Positions 50,364 through 59,437 of a stretch of 64,000 bases of DNA are shown one piece after another. Each line of letters begins with the position of its first letter. The stretch's first letter is position 1. This stretch comes from SPCO01 sp964579825 (lineage in GTDB: Bacteria > Chloroflexota > Limnocylindria > Limnocylindrales > CSP1-4). The notes beneath the pieces were generated by a model. The model worked only from the letters and a program-made list of their open reading frames with translations. It made no database searches and was not told the origin of the DNA. The translations under genes were made by a program, and so were the position numbers. The DNA lies in the NCBI GenBank assembly GCA_964579825.1, contig CAZOHT010000010.1:1-64000 (forward strand), given 5' to 3'.

Positions 50364-52168
50364 CGAGCGCATCGGCGATCGCCGGCGTGCCGTCGTCCCG
50401 CCCGCTCTGGCTGGACGTCGCACCGGACCCCGTGTTCGGTACCCACCATGCGCCCCGCCCGGAGACGGCCCAGCGGACGGCGGTCCTCATCCTGCCGCCC
50501 TGGGGCTGGGATGAGGTGACCTCGTATGCCGCTCGACGCGCGTGGGCCGAACGGCTCGCCGCCGACGGCCATCACGCGCTCAGGATCGACCTGCCCGGGA
50601 CGGGGGACAGCGGTGGCTCGCCATCCGACCCGGACCGCGTCCAGGCCTGGACGGATGCCGTCTCGTCGGCGGCCGCCTGGCTCCGCTCGCAACCCGGCGT
50701 CACGCGCGTGGCGGCCATCGGGCTCGGGCTCGGTGGCCTCGTCGCAAGCCGCTCGATCGCCCAGGGCGCCGCCATCGACGATCTCGTGCTGTGGAGCGCG
50801 CCCGTCCGCGGCCGCTCGTTCCTGCGAGAACTGCGGGCCTTCGCCGCGATGCAGAGCTCTCGGTACAGCCTGACCGGGGAGCCGGAACCCGAGCTGCTGC
50901 CGGAAGGCTGGCTGGAAGTGGGCGGATTCGTCCTGTCCGCGGAGACGGTGGCGGACCTCGGGCCGCTCGAGATGACCGACATCCCTCCGGGCCGCGTGCA
51001 GCGAGCGCTGCTTCTCGAGCGCGACGGGATGGGCCACGACGCGGCCCTCGAGGCCGCCCTGGTCGACCGGGGCGTCACGGTCGACGCGGCGAAGGGCGAC
51101 GGATGGACCGCGATGGTCTTCCATCCGGAGCGGTACGCCCCGCCACTGGACGTCTTCGATCGAGTGGTCGCGTGGCTGGCCGACGCGCCGGCAGGTGGGG
51201 CACCGGCTCTTGCCCAGCCGACCCCGACAGCGCTCGACACCGTGACGCTCCAGCTCGAGGGCCGGTCAGTCCAGGAATCCGCCGTCCGGATCGACCAGCC
51301 GTTCGGTCGGCTGTTCGGGATCCTCGGCCGCCCCGTGGACGTGCCCGCCACGGACCTGTGCGCCGTGTTCCTGAATGCCGGCGCCGTCCGGCGGATCGGC
51401 CCGAACCGGCTTTGGGTGGAAGGCGCCCGGCGCTGGAATGCGCGGGGCATCCCGACCATCCGGATGGACCTCGAGGGCATCGGCGATGCCGACGGCGATC
51501 CGCGACGGTACCTGGATGTCGGCAACTACTACACACCGGAGTACGGCGCCGAGGTCGGCGCCACCCTCGACGAGCTGGGTCGACGCGGGTTCGGCCCGCG
51601 CTTCGTCGTCATCGGCCTGTGCGCCGGGGGCTATTGGGCCTTCCAGACAGCTGCCGACGATCGCCGGATCGTGGAGGCCATCATCCTGAACCCGCGGGCC
51701 ATGATGTGGGATCCCGACCTCCTCACGCGTCGTGAGGCCCGTAAGGTCGAGCGCCTCCTGGAGCCAGGACTCTGGAACAGCATCATCCACGGCGAGATCC
51801 CTGCGTCGAGGATGCTGAGCGTATCCAGGGCGGTCGCGCGGCGGTCCGCAGCGACGGCCTTCGGGGCCGTACGGAGACTCGGTGCGGGGCGACGTGACAC
51901 CTCGACGCCGGGGGGCACGGTCGAGACACGCCTCGACGCCCTGCGCGAGCACGGGACGCGGACCATCCTGGCGTTCTCGGGCGATGAGCCGGTGTACGGA
52001 GAGCTCGAGGACGAGGGGCTCTTCACGCAGCTCGGACGCTGGCCGAACCTGAGCGTCGAACGACTCCCCGGGGTCGATCATACGGTCCGTCCGATCGCCG
52101 CCCAGCGTGCCGTCCACGAACTGCTCGGTCGCGAAGTCGAGCGCCTCCTTGGCGCCGGCCCGGGCTGA
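50360..52168 (+). CDS. Tandem alpha/beta-hydrolase protein, second domain with Cys nucleophile
   Basis: A 602-residue protein made of two alpha/beta-hydrolase domains. Domain 1 (about 30-275) has LILPPWGWDEVTSY and IDLPGTGDSGGS, but its nucleophile elbow reads GLGLG (121-125), with Gly at the Ser position, so it should be inactive. Domain 2 (about 305-595) has IRMDLEGIGDADGD and an elbow GLCAG with Cys421, Asp542 (FSGDEPV) and His574 (GVDHTVRP), a complete Cys-Asp-His triad. Similar double hydrolases accompany exopolysaccharide gene sets. Here a thioesterase or acyltransferase that unloads the carrier protein is plausible. GTG 50360 overlaps the GH2 stop. Confidence 0.85.
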   Translation: MTSASAIAGVPSSRPLWLDVAPDPVFGTHHAPRPETAQRTAVLILPPWGWDEVTSYAARRAWAERLAADGHHALRIDLPGTGDSGGSPSDPDRVQAWTDAVSSAAAWLRSQPGVTRVAAIGLGLGGLVASRSIAQGAAIDDLVLWSAPVRGRSFLRELRAFAAMQSSRYSLTGEPEPELLPEGWLEVGGFVLSAETVADLGPLEMTDIPPGRVQRALLLERDGMGHDAALEAALVDRGVTVDAAKGDGWTAMVFHPERYAPPLDVFDRVVAWLADAPAGGAPALAQPTPTALDTVTLQLEGRSVQESAVRIDQPFGRLFGILGRPVDVPATDLCAVFLNAGAVRRIGPNRLWVEGARRWNARGIPTIRMDLEGIGDADGDPRRYLDVGNYYTPEYGAEVGATLDELGRRGFGPRFVVIGLCAGGYWAFQTAADDRRIVEAIILNPRAMMWDPDLLTRREARKVERLLEPGLWNSIIHGEIPASRMLSVSRAVARRSAATAFGAVRRLGAGRRDTSTPGGTVETRLDALREHGTRTILAFSGDEPVYGELEDEGLFTQLGRWPNLSVERLPGVDHTVRPIAAQRAVHELLGREVERLLGAGPG

Positions 52169-52208
52169 AGGTCGTGCTGGTGCCGGGGCCGATGGCGCGA
52201 CCGTGCCC

Positions 52209-53009
52209 ATGACCGACCCTGGGCTCGACGCGCAGCAGCGTCGGGCGAACGACCGACTGTGGCGCCGTGGCCGGGATCTCGTGTCGGCCTACGCGACGCG
52301 TCTTCTGCGACCGGTCGAGGTGTTGCTGCTCGTCCGATATCGCGAGGCGCTGTCGGCGCGGACCCTGGAACTCGGCAGCGGGGCTGGAAGGCTGACCGGA
52401 TACCTGATCGAGGTGGGATCCGACGTCCACGGCATCGACATCTCGCCGGCGATGATCGCCTACTGCCGCAACCGCTATCCTCGCGGCACCTTCACCAGGG
52501 CGGATCTGCGGGCGGTCGACACGATCCCAGGTGGACCGTTCGATGCGGTCTTCGCGCCCTTCAACGTCCTCGATGTACTGACCGACGGCGAACGCGGCGC
52601 GCTCCTCGACCGGATCGGCGCGGTCCTCGCCGACGACGGGCTGTTCATCATGTCGACGCACAATCGCGGATACGCGCCGCGCCTGGCCGACCCATTCGCC
52701 CTTCGTGGCAAGACCTTGCGCCGGATCGTCGAAACGGCGATCCATCTCCCAACCTGGTACCGGAACCGTAAGCGCGTCCTGCCGTTCGAGCACGAGGAGC
52801 CGGGCTACGCCGTCCTGAACGACGTTTCGCACGACTTCAAGGCCCTGCATTACTACATCTCACGGGACGCGCAGGAGCAGCAGCTCGAGGCTCATGGGTT
52901 CGCATTCATCGAGTGCCTTGACCTCGACGGTCGCGAGGTGCCGCCCGGAGCCTTGGCCGAGGACTGCCCGGAACTCCACTACGTGGCACGACGAGCCCGG
53001 ACGACCTGA
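52209..53009 (+). CDS. Class I SAM-dependent methyltransferase
   Basis: A 266-residue methyltransferase with motif I LELGSGAGRLTGYLIEVG, VHGIDISPAMIAYCRNRYP (motif post-I), FDAVFAPFNVLDVLTDGER (motif II) and a C-terminal segment with FKALHYYISRDAQEQQLEA, which places it near ubiquinone/N-methyltransferase-type small-molecule enzymes. It begins 40 bases after the hydrolase stop and is the last gene of the carrier-protein operon. The ATG at 52209 has a GTG two codons upstream as an alternative. It converges with hpaB. Target atom unknown. Confidence 0.87.
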   Translation: MTDPGLDAQQRRANDRLWRRGRDLVSAYATRLLRPVEVLLLVRYREALSARTLELGSGAGRLTGYLIEVGSDVHGIDISPAMIAYCRNRYPRGTFTRADLRAVDTIPGGPFDAVFAPFNVLDVLTDGERGALLDRIGAVLADDGLFIMSTHNRGYAPRLADPFALRGKTLRRIVETAIHLPTWYRNRKRVLPFEHEEPGYAVLNDVSHDFKALHYYISRDAQEQQLEAHGFAFIECLDLDGREVPPGALAEDCPELHYVARRARTT

Positions 53010-53011
53010 CC

Positions 53012-54442
53012 TCAGTCGTACGACTCCAGACAGCGGCGGACATGGTCGCGTCCGACGTTCCAGTCGTAGGCGCGGAAGACGTGCAGATCTGCGATGTGCT
53101 GCGCGGCCGAGTAGAACATCTCGTACTGGAGCTGCCGTCCCGCGAACTCCGTGCCGACCAGGTCCCACATGAGCTTCAGGAGCTTGACCCGCTCGCGCGC
53201 CGACATCGTGGCGGAGCCGTAGTAGCGCTCGACGTCCTCGGCGGTCTCGGGGGCCTCGAAGCTCTCCTCGGACGGCATCGCGATGAAGCCGCCGCCGCCC
53301 AGTTCGCGCAGTGCCCGCATGAGGTCCACGACCCAGCGGCGCTGCAGGCTGATGCCGGCGTGGACGAATCGGGGCGCCGGGAGGGCCATGGCACCGCGCA
53401 TCTCCGGCTTGGCCTCGGCCGCCAGGATGATCGCCTCGAGGGCCGAACAGAACGCTGCGATGTCGCCGCCCAGCTGCGCCTGGACCGGCGGGATCGCCGA
53501 CAGGCCATGCGCATCCGCGAGCTCGATCGCCAGCCCGGACGCGAACTCCATCTTGACCAGGAACCGGATCAGACCCTGGTAGTTCGCCAGGAGGTGCGCG
53601 CCGGTCTCGTAGAACTGGGCGTTGACGAGCTTGATGTCGCGATGGACGAACACGTGCTCCCAGGGCACGAACACGTCGCGCATGACGACCAGGCTGTCCG
53701 ACTCGTCGAAGCGGGAGGAGAGCGGGTAGTCGAACGTGCTGGTCGCGAGTGAGGCATACGGCCGTCGCGGGTAGACGCGCAGGCCCTCGCTGGCGAGGGG
53801 CATGACCACGGAGATCGCGTAGTCCTCGTCGCCCGGCTGCAGCGGTGTGATGTAGCTGAGGAACAGGTAGTCCGCGATGGCTGCGGACGTGCCGATCATC
53901 TGGGCGCCGCGGATGACGATCCCATCGTCACGCTCCTCGACGATGCCCGGGTACAGGAATGGCTCCGGCTGGAGGTGGGCGGGCTTGGACCGGTCGACCT
54001 GGGGCGGTGTGATGGCGTAGGCCACGTACCAGTCGTTGTCGCGGGCCTTTCGGTAGAAGTCGGCCACGTTGTCACCGAATCGCTTCCCACCGCGGTCGAA
54101 CACCCCGCGCATCCCGAAGAAGGCGGTGATCATCGCGGCGGCGTGGTCCGGCGTCCGGCCCATCAACCCGAATCCGCCTTCGGCCCAGTGCCGATGCATG
54201 CGACGGCGCATCGTGAGGTCGGCCGCATCGCGTGGCGGAAGCCACATCGCGTCGTGTGTCGCACCATCCGCCTCGAAGCCGATGTCGCCGCGCTCGATCG
54301 CGCCGTCGTACAGGGACGCGGTCACGCGCGCCGGACCGGCAAAGCCCGGGTGGGTCGTGACGTCGTCGACCAGCTCACCGTCCAGCAGGATGGTCCGGCC
54401 GTCGTGAGCGATCCCGGCGAGATAGTCAGATCCGCGACGCAT
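53012..54442 (-). CDS. 4-Hydroxyphenylacetate 3-monooxygenase family oxygenase (HpaB-like)
   Basis: A 476-residue FADH2-dependent aromatic hydroxylase of the HpaB/PvcC/TftD group. Landmarks are GSDYLAGIAHDGRTILLDGE at the N-terminus, AITPPQVDRSKPAH, IVIRGAQMIGTSAAIADYLF, MRDVFVPWEHVFVHRD and the C-terminal GSATMSARERVKLLKLMWDL. It ortho-hydroxylates phenols with reduced flavin supplied by a reductase. The divergent gene at 54579 encodes such a reductase. Within this window a role in tailoring an aromatic product of the adjacent operon, or simple phenol catabolism, are both possible. Confidence 0.9.
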   Translation of the reverse strand: MRRGSDYLAGIAHDGRTILLDGELVDDVTTHPGFAGPARVTASLYDGAIERGDIGFEADGATHDAMWLPPRDAADLTMRRRMHRHWAEGGFGLMGRTPDHAAAMITAFFGMRGVFDRGGKRFGDNVADFYRKARDNDWYVAYAITPPQVDRSKPAHLQPEPFLYPGIVEERDDGIVIRGAQMIGTSAAIADYLFLSYITPLQPGDEDYAISVVMPLASEGLRVYPRRPYASLATSTFDYPLSSRFDESDSLVVMRDVFVPWEHVFVHRDIKLVNAQFYETGAHLLANYQGLIRFLVKMEFASGLAIELADAHGLSAIPPVQAQLGGDIAAFCSALEAIILAAEAKPEMRGAMALPAPRFVHAGISLQRRWVVDLMRALRELGGGGFIAMPSEESFEAPETAEDVERYYGSATMSARERVKLLKLMWDLVGTEFAGRQLQYEMFYSAAQHIADLHVFRAYDWNVGRDHVRRCLESYD

Positions 54443-54578
54443 GCAGGGGTTGCCTCATCGTTCGATCGATCGAGCCCGGCGGTCCGGGGACGACGAGAGT
54501 ATGGGATGGACGGCTCGGCCGACCACAGGACGTTCGTCGGGGTGCGTGAACGCACCAGACGGCGCACGATACCGCGTG

Positions 54579-55112
54579 ATGAGCGACGCCGAACTCTTCC
54601 GCCAGGCTTTCAGGCGCTATGCGACGACCGTCGCGGTCCTGACCTACCAGGATTCCTCTGACATCGCGTGCGGGATGACCGCCACGTCGATCTGCTCACT
54701 GTCGGCGTCGCCGCCGTCCTTGCTGGTGTGCATCAACAAGGAGGCGCGGGCCCACGCCGAGATCATCGGGCGGGGCTCGTTCGGGGTGAACCTCCTGTCG
54801 GTCGAGCAGCGGCCGATCGCCCTGCACTGCAGTCGCACCGGCGGGGACAAGCACCTCCGCACGGACTGGCTTTCGGAGGATGCGGCGGCCGGCGCGACGC
54901 CGCGGCTCATCGGTGCGCTGGCCCACCTCGAGCTGCAGATCGACCGGACGTACGAGGCGTACTCCCACACGATGTTCCTGGGCCTGATCCAGTCAGTCTG
55001 GCTCAACCCCGTGGACGCCCCGCCCCTGCTCTACCACGGCGGGACGTACGGTCAGCTGGAGACGGCGGCGGAACGGACCGAGCGATTCCACTGGGAACTG
55101 CACGCCGACTGA
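54579..55112 (+). CDS. Flavin reductase (HpaC-like)
   Basis: A 177-residue flavin reductase domain protein: ELFRQAFRRYATTVAVLTYQ, CGMTATSICSLSASPPSLLV, NKEARAHAEIIGRGSFGVNL and LYHGGTYGQLE are all typical. It would supply FADH2 or FMNH2 to the divergently encoded HpaB-like oxygenase. A 136-bp intergenic region lies between them. ATG 54579 gives the normal N-terminus. The reading frame continues upstream but without family similarity. Confidence 0.9.
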   Translation: MSDAELFRQAFRRYATTVAVLTYQDSSDIACGMTATSICSLSASPPSLLVCINKEARAHAEIIGRGSFGVNLLSVEQRPIALHCSRTGGDKHLRTDWLSEDAAAGATPRLIGALAHLELQIDRTYEAYSHTMFLGLIQSVWLNPVDAPPLLYHGGTYGQLETAAERTERFHWELHAD

Positions 55113-55115
55113 ACC

Positions 55116-56039
55116 TCAGCTCGCGACGCCCAACGCGCGAGTGATCCGGGCGGCGTCCGAGACCGCTCGGATCACCTGGTCGTCAGTGATGTCCTCGAGG
55201 CCGGCCCACCCGAGGACCGTCTGGGCTGCGACCGCGGAACGGATCCCGGTCGTCTCGATGAGGCCCTCGATGGTCAGGGCCTGTACGACGTCGGGCCCAG
55301 ATCCGTCGGCGAAGGGATGCACCAGGGGTGCGCGTGGCGTCGGGACCACCAGCGTGTGGCCCCCCGGATCCCCGGCCGCTGCCGGCCCCATCTGCCATCG
55401 CTGCCCGGGCGAACGGTTCGTCTGTCCGGATGCCGGCGCTTCGACCACGAACCACCGGCCTTCGATCAGGACGTGGCGCTCAGGATGGAGGTAGATCGCC
55501 CGAACGGCTCTCGCGGCCGCGTCCGCGTCGGGTGAATCGGGATCCGGATCCATCGCGATGACGATCGGGCGGGCCAACGCCAGGAACGAGGCGACGACCG
55601 ACTCGATCCACGTCGGATCGGGGGTCGCCGGGGCCGCGTCCAGCCAGGATGCCGACCACGCCCTCCAGCCGGCCATCGCGGGCCGGGCGTACCGGCTGGC
55701 CAACTGATGGTCCACCTTGCGCGGCGAAGCCGGGACAGCCGGGGCGGGCGCGATGAGCGTCGCCAAGGTGGGAGCAGCCACTGGCCTGGCAGCTTCAGCG
55801 CCTTGCCACGGGCCGATCGTCGCCGGGGCCTGGAGCGGCGCGACGACGACGACGGAGTCGGACTCCGTCGCCGCCGAGCGGACGGCCGGTTCCGGCACCG
55901 TCTGCCCGCGCGTCTGGCGTTCCGAGCGACGGATGAGCAGGATCCGGACGCCGAGGAAGAGCACCATGAACAGCAACGGCACCAGGGCCGCGAGGGCGAT
56001 CGGCGCGAGTTGTGTCGGCATCGGCGTTGAGAGCCCCAT
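55116..56039 (-). CDS. Hypothetical membrane-anchored protein
   Basis: A 307-residue protein with one N-terminal helix (LAPIALAALVPLLFMVLFLG, about 11-30) followed by basic residues, so the rest is cytoplasmic. A Val/Ala/Pro-rich linker to about residue 105 leads to a mixed alpha/beta domain with SRYARPAMAGWRAWSASWLD, DPDSPDADAAARAVRAIYLH and VLIEGRWFVVEAPA. The last 60 residues (FADGSGPDVVQALTIEGLIE) may be helical. No family is recognised. It ends three bases from the convergent flavin reductase gene. Confidence 0.65.
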   Translation of the reverse strand: MGLSTPMPTQLAPIALAALVPLLFMVLFLGVRILLIRRSERQTRGQTVPEPAVRSAATESDSVVVVAPLQAPATIGPWQGAEAARPVAAPTLATLIAPAPAVPASPRKVDHQLASRYARPAMAGWRAWSASWLDAAPATPDPTWIESVVASFLALARPIVIAMDPDPDSPDADAAARAVRAIYLHPERHVLIEGRWFVVEAPASGQTNRSPGQRWQMGPAAAGDPGGHTLVVPTPRAPLVHPFADGSGPDVVQALTIEGLIETTGIRSAVAAQTVLGWAGLEDITDDQVIRAVSDAARITRALGVAS

Positions 56040-56201
56040 CGTGCGTGGCGGCTGCGACGCGACGACCTATGGTCGGGCGTCCCGTCATGGTAGGCACCAA
56101 CCCGTCGGAATGCATCTTGGAGCCCATCGCGGTGCCGGAGGTCAACGGGTCAAGATGCGTCCCGGGCCGACATCCTGCCTGTACCCGATACCATTGGACC
56201 G

Positions 56202-57242
56202 GTGAACACCTCCTCCCGGACCGTGGCACGTCGAGCTGCGGGTTTGGCGCTCCTCGTGATCGTCATCGTCGGCGTCTCGGCAGCACCCGCCGCGATCACC
56301 CCCGTGCCCACGCCGCCCCCGACGACCGTGCCGATCGCGGGCACCGCCGCGACCCGGGCCCCGACCGTACCGGAGGCCAAGACCGTCCGCGTCACGTCCA
56401 TCAAAGCGCTGCTCAACGCGCTCGAGGACGACACGGTCGACGCGATCGTCGTCAAAGACGGCACCTACCGCATCAGCCCGTCGAATGAGCTCGCTGAAGA
56501 CTCGCTGTGGATCGGTGCCCGCTTCGCTGACCGGACGAGGCCAGTCCTTGTCCGCGCGGAGACGCGCGGCGGTGTGACCTTCGAGGGGGATGGGCGGGGC
56601 GACTACGGGGCATTGAGCTTCGAGGACGGCGCTCACCATCAGACGTGGGACGGTTTCAACTTCACGAACATGGTCGCCGATCAGACCGGGGTCATCGAGG
56701 TCGGAGGATATGTCCCGAGGCGTACGCCGCATCACATCACGGTGACGAACATCCGCATCGAGTCGAGTGTCAAGGGCCGCGCCACGACGATGGTTGGCCG
56801 CTCCTGGGACCATGGCATCTACATCGCGCACGCGAAAGGCACCGGTCCCCATGACCTGGTCTTCGAAGACATCTACGTCGATGGTCGTGGCGGCCTCGCG
56901 AGCGCCGTCCACTTCGATCACGGCGACGAAGCGAATCCTGCCGCTCGTGACGTCACGGTCCGCCGACTCACCGTGGTCGGGACACAACAAGCCATCATCC
57001 TCTGGGAACCTACCCTGCACGACATCACATTCGACTCGGTCACGATCCGGGACGTGCTCCGATTCGGGATCCGTTTCGAATCGATCGGCGCCACAGGCAT
57101 CACGTTCGCCAATATCACATCGATCCGATCAGGCTGCCAGGGGTTCTTCAGCTCGGAGGGCGACGCGCCACCCGGGGTCACGTTCGTGAACGCCGACCTC
57201 GACCCCGCGCGAGACCCCGCAGCGGACGGTTGCCCCGACTGA
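56202..57242 (+). CDS. Secreted right-handed parallel beta-helix protein
   Basis: A 346-residue exported protein with a signal peptide (LALLVIVIVGVSAAPAA), a Pro/Thr linker and a parallel beta-helix of pectate-lyase-like repeats from about residue 65. Recognisable coils are VVKDGTYRISPSN, SFEDGAHHQTWDGFNF, GRSWDHGIYIAHAKGTG and VDGRGGLASAVHF. It is a close paralogue of the protein at 60709-62157. It is likely a polysaccharide lyase or epimerase or a binding protein acting on the exopolysaccharide made by the genes that follow. The start is GTG 56202. No ATG gives a signal peptide. Confidence 0.8.
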   Translation: MNTSSRTVARRAAGLALLVIVIVGVSAAPAAITPVPTPPPTTVPIAGTAATRAPTVPEAKTVRVTSIKALLNALEDDTVDAIVVKDGTYRISPSNELAEDSLWIGARFADRTRPVLVRAETRGGVTFEGDGRGDYGALSFEDGAHHQTWDGFNFTNMVADQTGVIEVGGYVPRRTPHHITVTNIRIESSVKGRATTMVGRSWDHGIYIAHAKGTGPHDLVFEDIYVDGRGGLASAVHFDHGDEANPAARDVTVRRLTVVGTQQAIILWEPTLHDITFDSVTIRDVLRFGIRFESIGATGITFANITSIRSGCQGFFSSEGDAPPGVTFVNADLDPARDPAADGCPD

Positions 57243-57357
57243 CGGTCTCGGAGATCGCGTGGCGGGGGTGGTGGCGAAGCGCAACAGCCCGCGCCGGCAT
57301 CGATTGACCGTCCAGACCGGACCATCCATCATGGTGCACCCCGTTGGAGGACGATTC

Positions 57358-58041
57358 GTGGCTGAAACTCGTCGGTTCGCGACGACCCGGACCTGGTTGT
57401 GGTTCATCGCGCTCGCGACGATCGTCGGTGCGACCGTCGCGATCCTTGCAAGTCAACTCGTCGCCCCCACCTACGCGGGTCGCGCGACGATCCTCGTCTC
57501 GCCGATGCCGCGCGAGGCCCAGATCACGAATGGCGATCTCGAGGTCACTCGGGTCGCGGCTGCCACGCTCGGCGAGCTGGCGACGACAGGCCCCGTCCTC
57601 GATCGAGCGATCGATTCCACAGATGTCGCCACGAATGCGACGGCCCTCGCAAAGGTGGTCACGACGCGCGTGCCAGTCGGGACGAGCCTGCTCGAGATCA
57701 CGGTCACTCAGTCCAACAAGGACGCGGCTGCAGAGCTGGCCAACGCGATCGCCGCCGAACTGATCGACTATGCCGACCCGAACCGCTCCAACGGAGGGTC
57801 CGCCTGGCAGGTCGACGCGGCCGTGGTCGACCCCGCGATCCCGCCTACCCAGGCCGAGGGCTTCGGGACCGGGATGACCGTCGTCCTTGCTGCTCTTATC
57901 GCCATGGTCATCGCGGCGAGCCTCGCGTTCCTCGTTGAGAACATGCGGGCCAACCAACCCTTCTCCGACAAGGATCGGAGCGAAGGTCGACGCAGCGACT
58001 CGAACTTGGACCGTGGAGACTCCCGCCAGCCGATCGGCTAA
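57358..58041 (+). CDS. Wzz-type polysaccharide chain-length protein (Wzz/BY-kinase modulator)
   Basis: A 227-residue polysaccharide co-polymerase. Two membrane helices (TWLWFIALATIVGATVAILA near the start, MTVVLAALIAMVIAASLAFL near residue 180) flank an extracytoplasmic domain with YAGRATILVSPMP, SLLEITVTQSNKDAAAELAN and a Pro-rich stretch before helix 2 (VVDPAIPPTQAEGFG), as in Wzz proteins. There is no kinase domain. GTG 57358 follows TTGGAGGACGATTC, which fixes the start. It works with the Wzy/WaaL-like protein encoded next. Confidence 0.85.
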   Translation: MAETRRFATTRTWLWFIALATIVGATVAILASQLVAPTYAGRATILVSPMPREAQITNGDLEVTRVAAATLGELATTGPVLDRAIDSTDVATNATALAKVVTTRVPVGTSLLEITVTQSNKDAAAELANAIAAELIDYADPNRSNGGSAWQVDAAVVDPAIPPTQAEGFGTGMTVVLAALIAMVIAASLAFLVENMRANQPFSDKDRSEGRRSDSNLDRGDSRQPIG

Positions 58042-58068
58042 CCGCTCGACCGCGATGGTGACCAACCC

Positions 58069-59436
58069 ATGAGAGCGGCTGCCCTCCGGATCTCGACCGT
58101 GACCGGCGTTGACGAGCGGGTCGCGCTTCGTCTTGCGATCCTCGGGATCCTCGCGTCGGGTGCGATCGTCGGAGCGGCCGTTCTGACACGTGGCCTGCTG
58201 CCCGCCGCGGGTCTGGCGGGGGCCCTGCTCGTCATCGTGGCGAGCCTCCGGTGGCCGCTGATGCTGCTCTACGTCTATGTGTTCCTGATCCCGCTCGAGG
58301 AACTCATCGTCCTGGGCCCGTTCGGGACCGTCACGCGCATCGCGGGCGTCCTGTTCATCGTGGCCTACGCACTGCCGCGGATCGGGCGCCTTCGACTGAC
58401 GGCGATGCCGTCTGCTGCGTGGGCCTACCTCGGTTGGGCCATCCTGAGCATCGTGTGGGCGTTGGATCCGACCGTGGCCATGGCGGAGGCCGCCGTCCTC
58501 ATCCTCCTGTTCGCCATCGGGACCGTCATCGCCATCGTGGTCGTCGAGCGCCCGTCCGTCGTGGGCCCCCTCATGTGGACGTATAGCGTCTCCGCCACGA
58601 TCATCGCCCTCTACGGGCTATTGCTGTTCCTGATGGGCCAGACGATCGATGGCAACCGGATCGCCGCGCTCCCCGGACAGGACCCGGCCTACTACGCGGC
58701 CCTGCTGCTCCCAGCCCTGGCCTTCAGCCTCGACCGTCTCGTCCAGGGCCGGGATCTCGCACCCAGCGCAGCGGTGGCCATCATCACGCTGACCGGCGTC
58801 GTGGTGTCCGGCACACGCGGCGCCTGGGTCAGCGCCGGCATCGTCATCCTGTTCTTCGTCCTGCCGCGGATCAGCACGCCGAAGCGGATCATCGCCGTCC
58901 TTGGGATGCTCATCGTGCTGCTTGGGAGCCTCCAGGTCCCGGCTGTCTCGTCGCTGCTCACCGAACGGACCGAGATCGCCGTGTCGAGCGGAGGCGCCGG
59001 ACGGACGGACATCTGGACCGTCGGCATCGGGATCATCAAGCAGGCCCCGATCGTGGGCGTGGGTCTGGCGAACTTCCCGACCGCCTATACGGCCGAACTC
59101 GTGCGCGACTCCGACGTCGGTGTCTACTCGGCGGAAAACCCCGCCCACCGCAACTCGCACAGCATCATCATCGGGACGATGGGTGAGTTGGGCATCATCG
59201 GTTTCGCATTCCTGTGCCTCCTGATCCTGCCGCTGGTGTTCCGACCCGGTTGGGGAGTCGATGCCGTGGCGATCCAGTCCGCCCTCGTGGCGCTCGTCAT
59301 GAGCGCCCTGTTCCTCGACATCATCAATCGCAAGCAGTTCTGGCTCATCGTCGGGCTTGCGTGTGGCCTGGCCTACGTCGCTCGTTCGGAACGTCTGCGC
59401 ACGTTGGTCCGACCGTCGGCGCCCACGCCGAGCTGA
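58069..59436 (+). CDS. O-antigen ligase / polymerase family membrane protein
   Basis: A 455-residue protein with about twelve membrane helices and the large extracytoplasmic loop typical of Wzy/WaaL (Wzy_C). Signature regions are GVVVSGTRGAWVSAGIVIL and GRTDIWTVGIGIIKQAPIVG, and the loop HRNSHSIIIGTMGELGIIG has the conserved H-x-S-x family pattern. It polymerises or transfers oligosaccharide from a lipid carrier outside the membrane. The position between wzz and an epimerase supports a Wzy role. Confidence 0.88.
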   Translation: MRAAALRISTVTGVDERVALRLAILGILASGAIVGAAVLTRGLLPAAGLAGALLVIVASLRWPLMLLYVYVFLIPLEELIVLGPFGTVTRIAGVLFIVAYALPRIGRLRLTAMPSAAWAYLGWAILSIVWALDPTVAMAEAAVLILLFAIGTVIAIVVVERPSVVGPLMWTYSVSATIIALYGLLLFLMGQTIDGNRIAALPGQDPAYYAALLLPALAFSLDRLVQGRDLAPSAAVAIITLTGVVVSGTRGAWVSAGIVILFFVLPRISTPKRIIAVLGMLIVLLGSLQVPAVSSLLTERTEIAVSSGGAGRTDIWTVGIGIIKQAPIVGVGLANFPTAYTAELVRDSDVGVYSAENPAHRNSHSIIIGTMGELGIIGFAFLCLLILPLVFRPGWGVDAVAIQSALVALVMSALFLDIINRKQFWLIVGLACGLAYVARSERLRTLVRPSAPTPS

Positions 59437-59437
59437 G

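Noticed and set aside
47670..50423. A 900-codon open frame antisense to the GH2-like gene, and similar long antisense frames elsewhere (for example 1517-3346, 5467-7320, 12509-14599)
   Set aside because: In very high GC DNA, antisense frames stay open by codon bias. These have low-complexity Arg/Gly/Asp-rich translations without domains, while the opposite strand encodes recognisable proteins.
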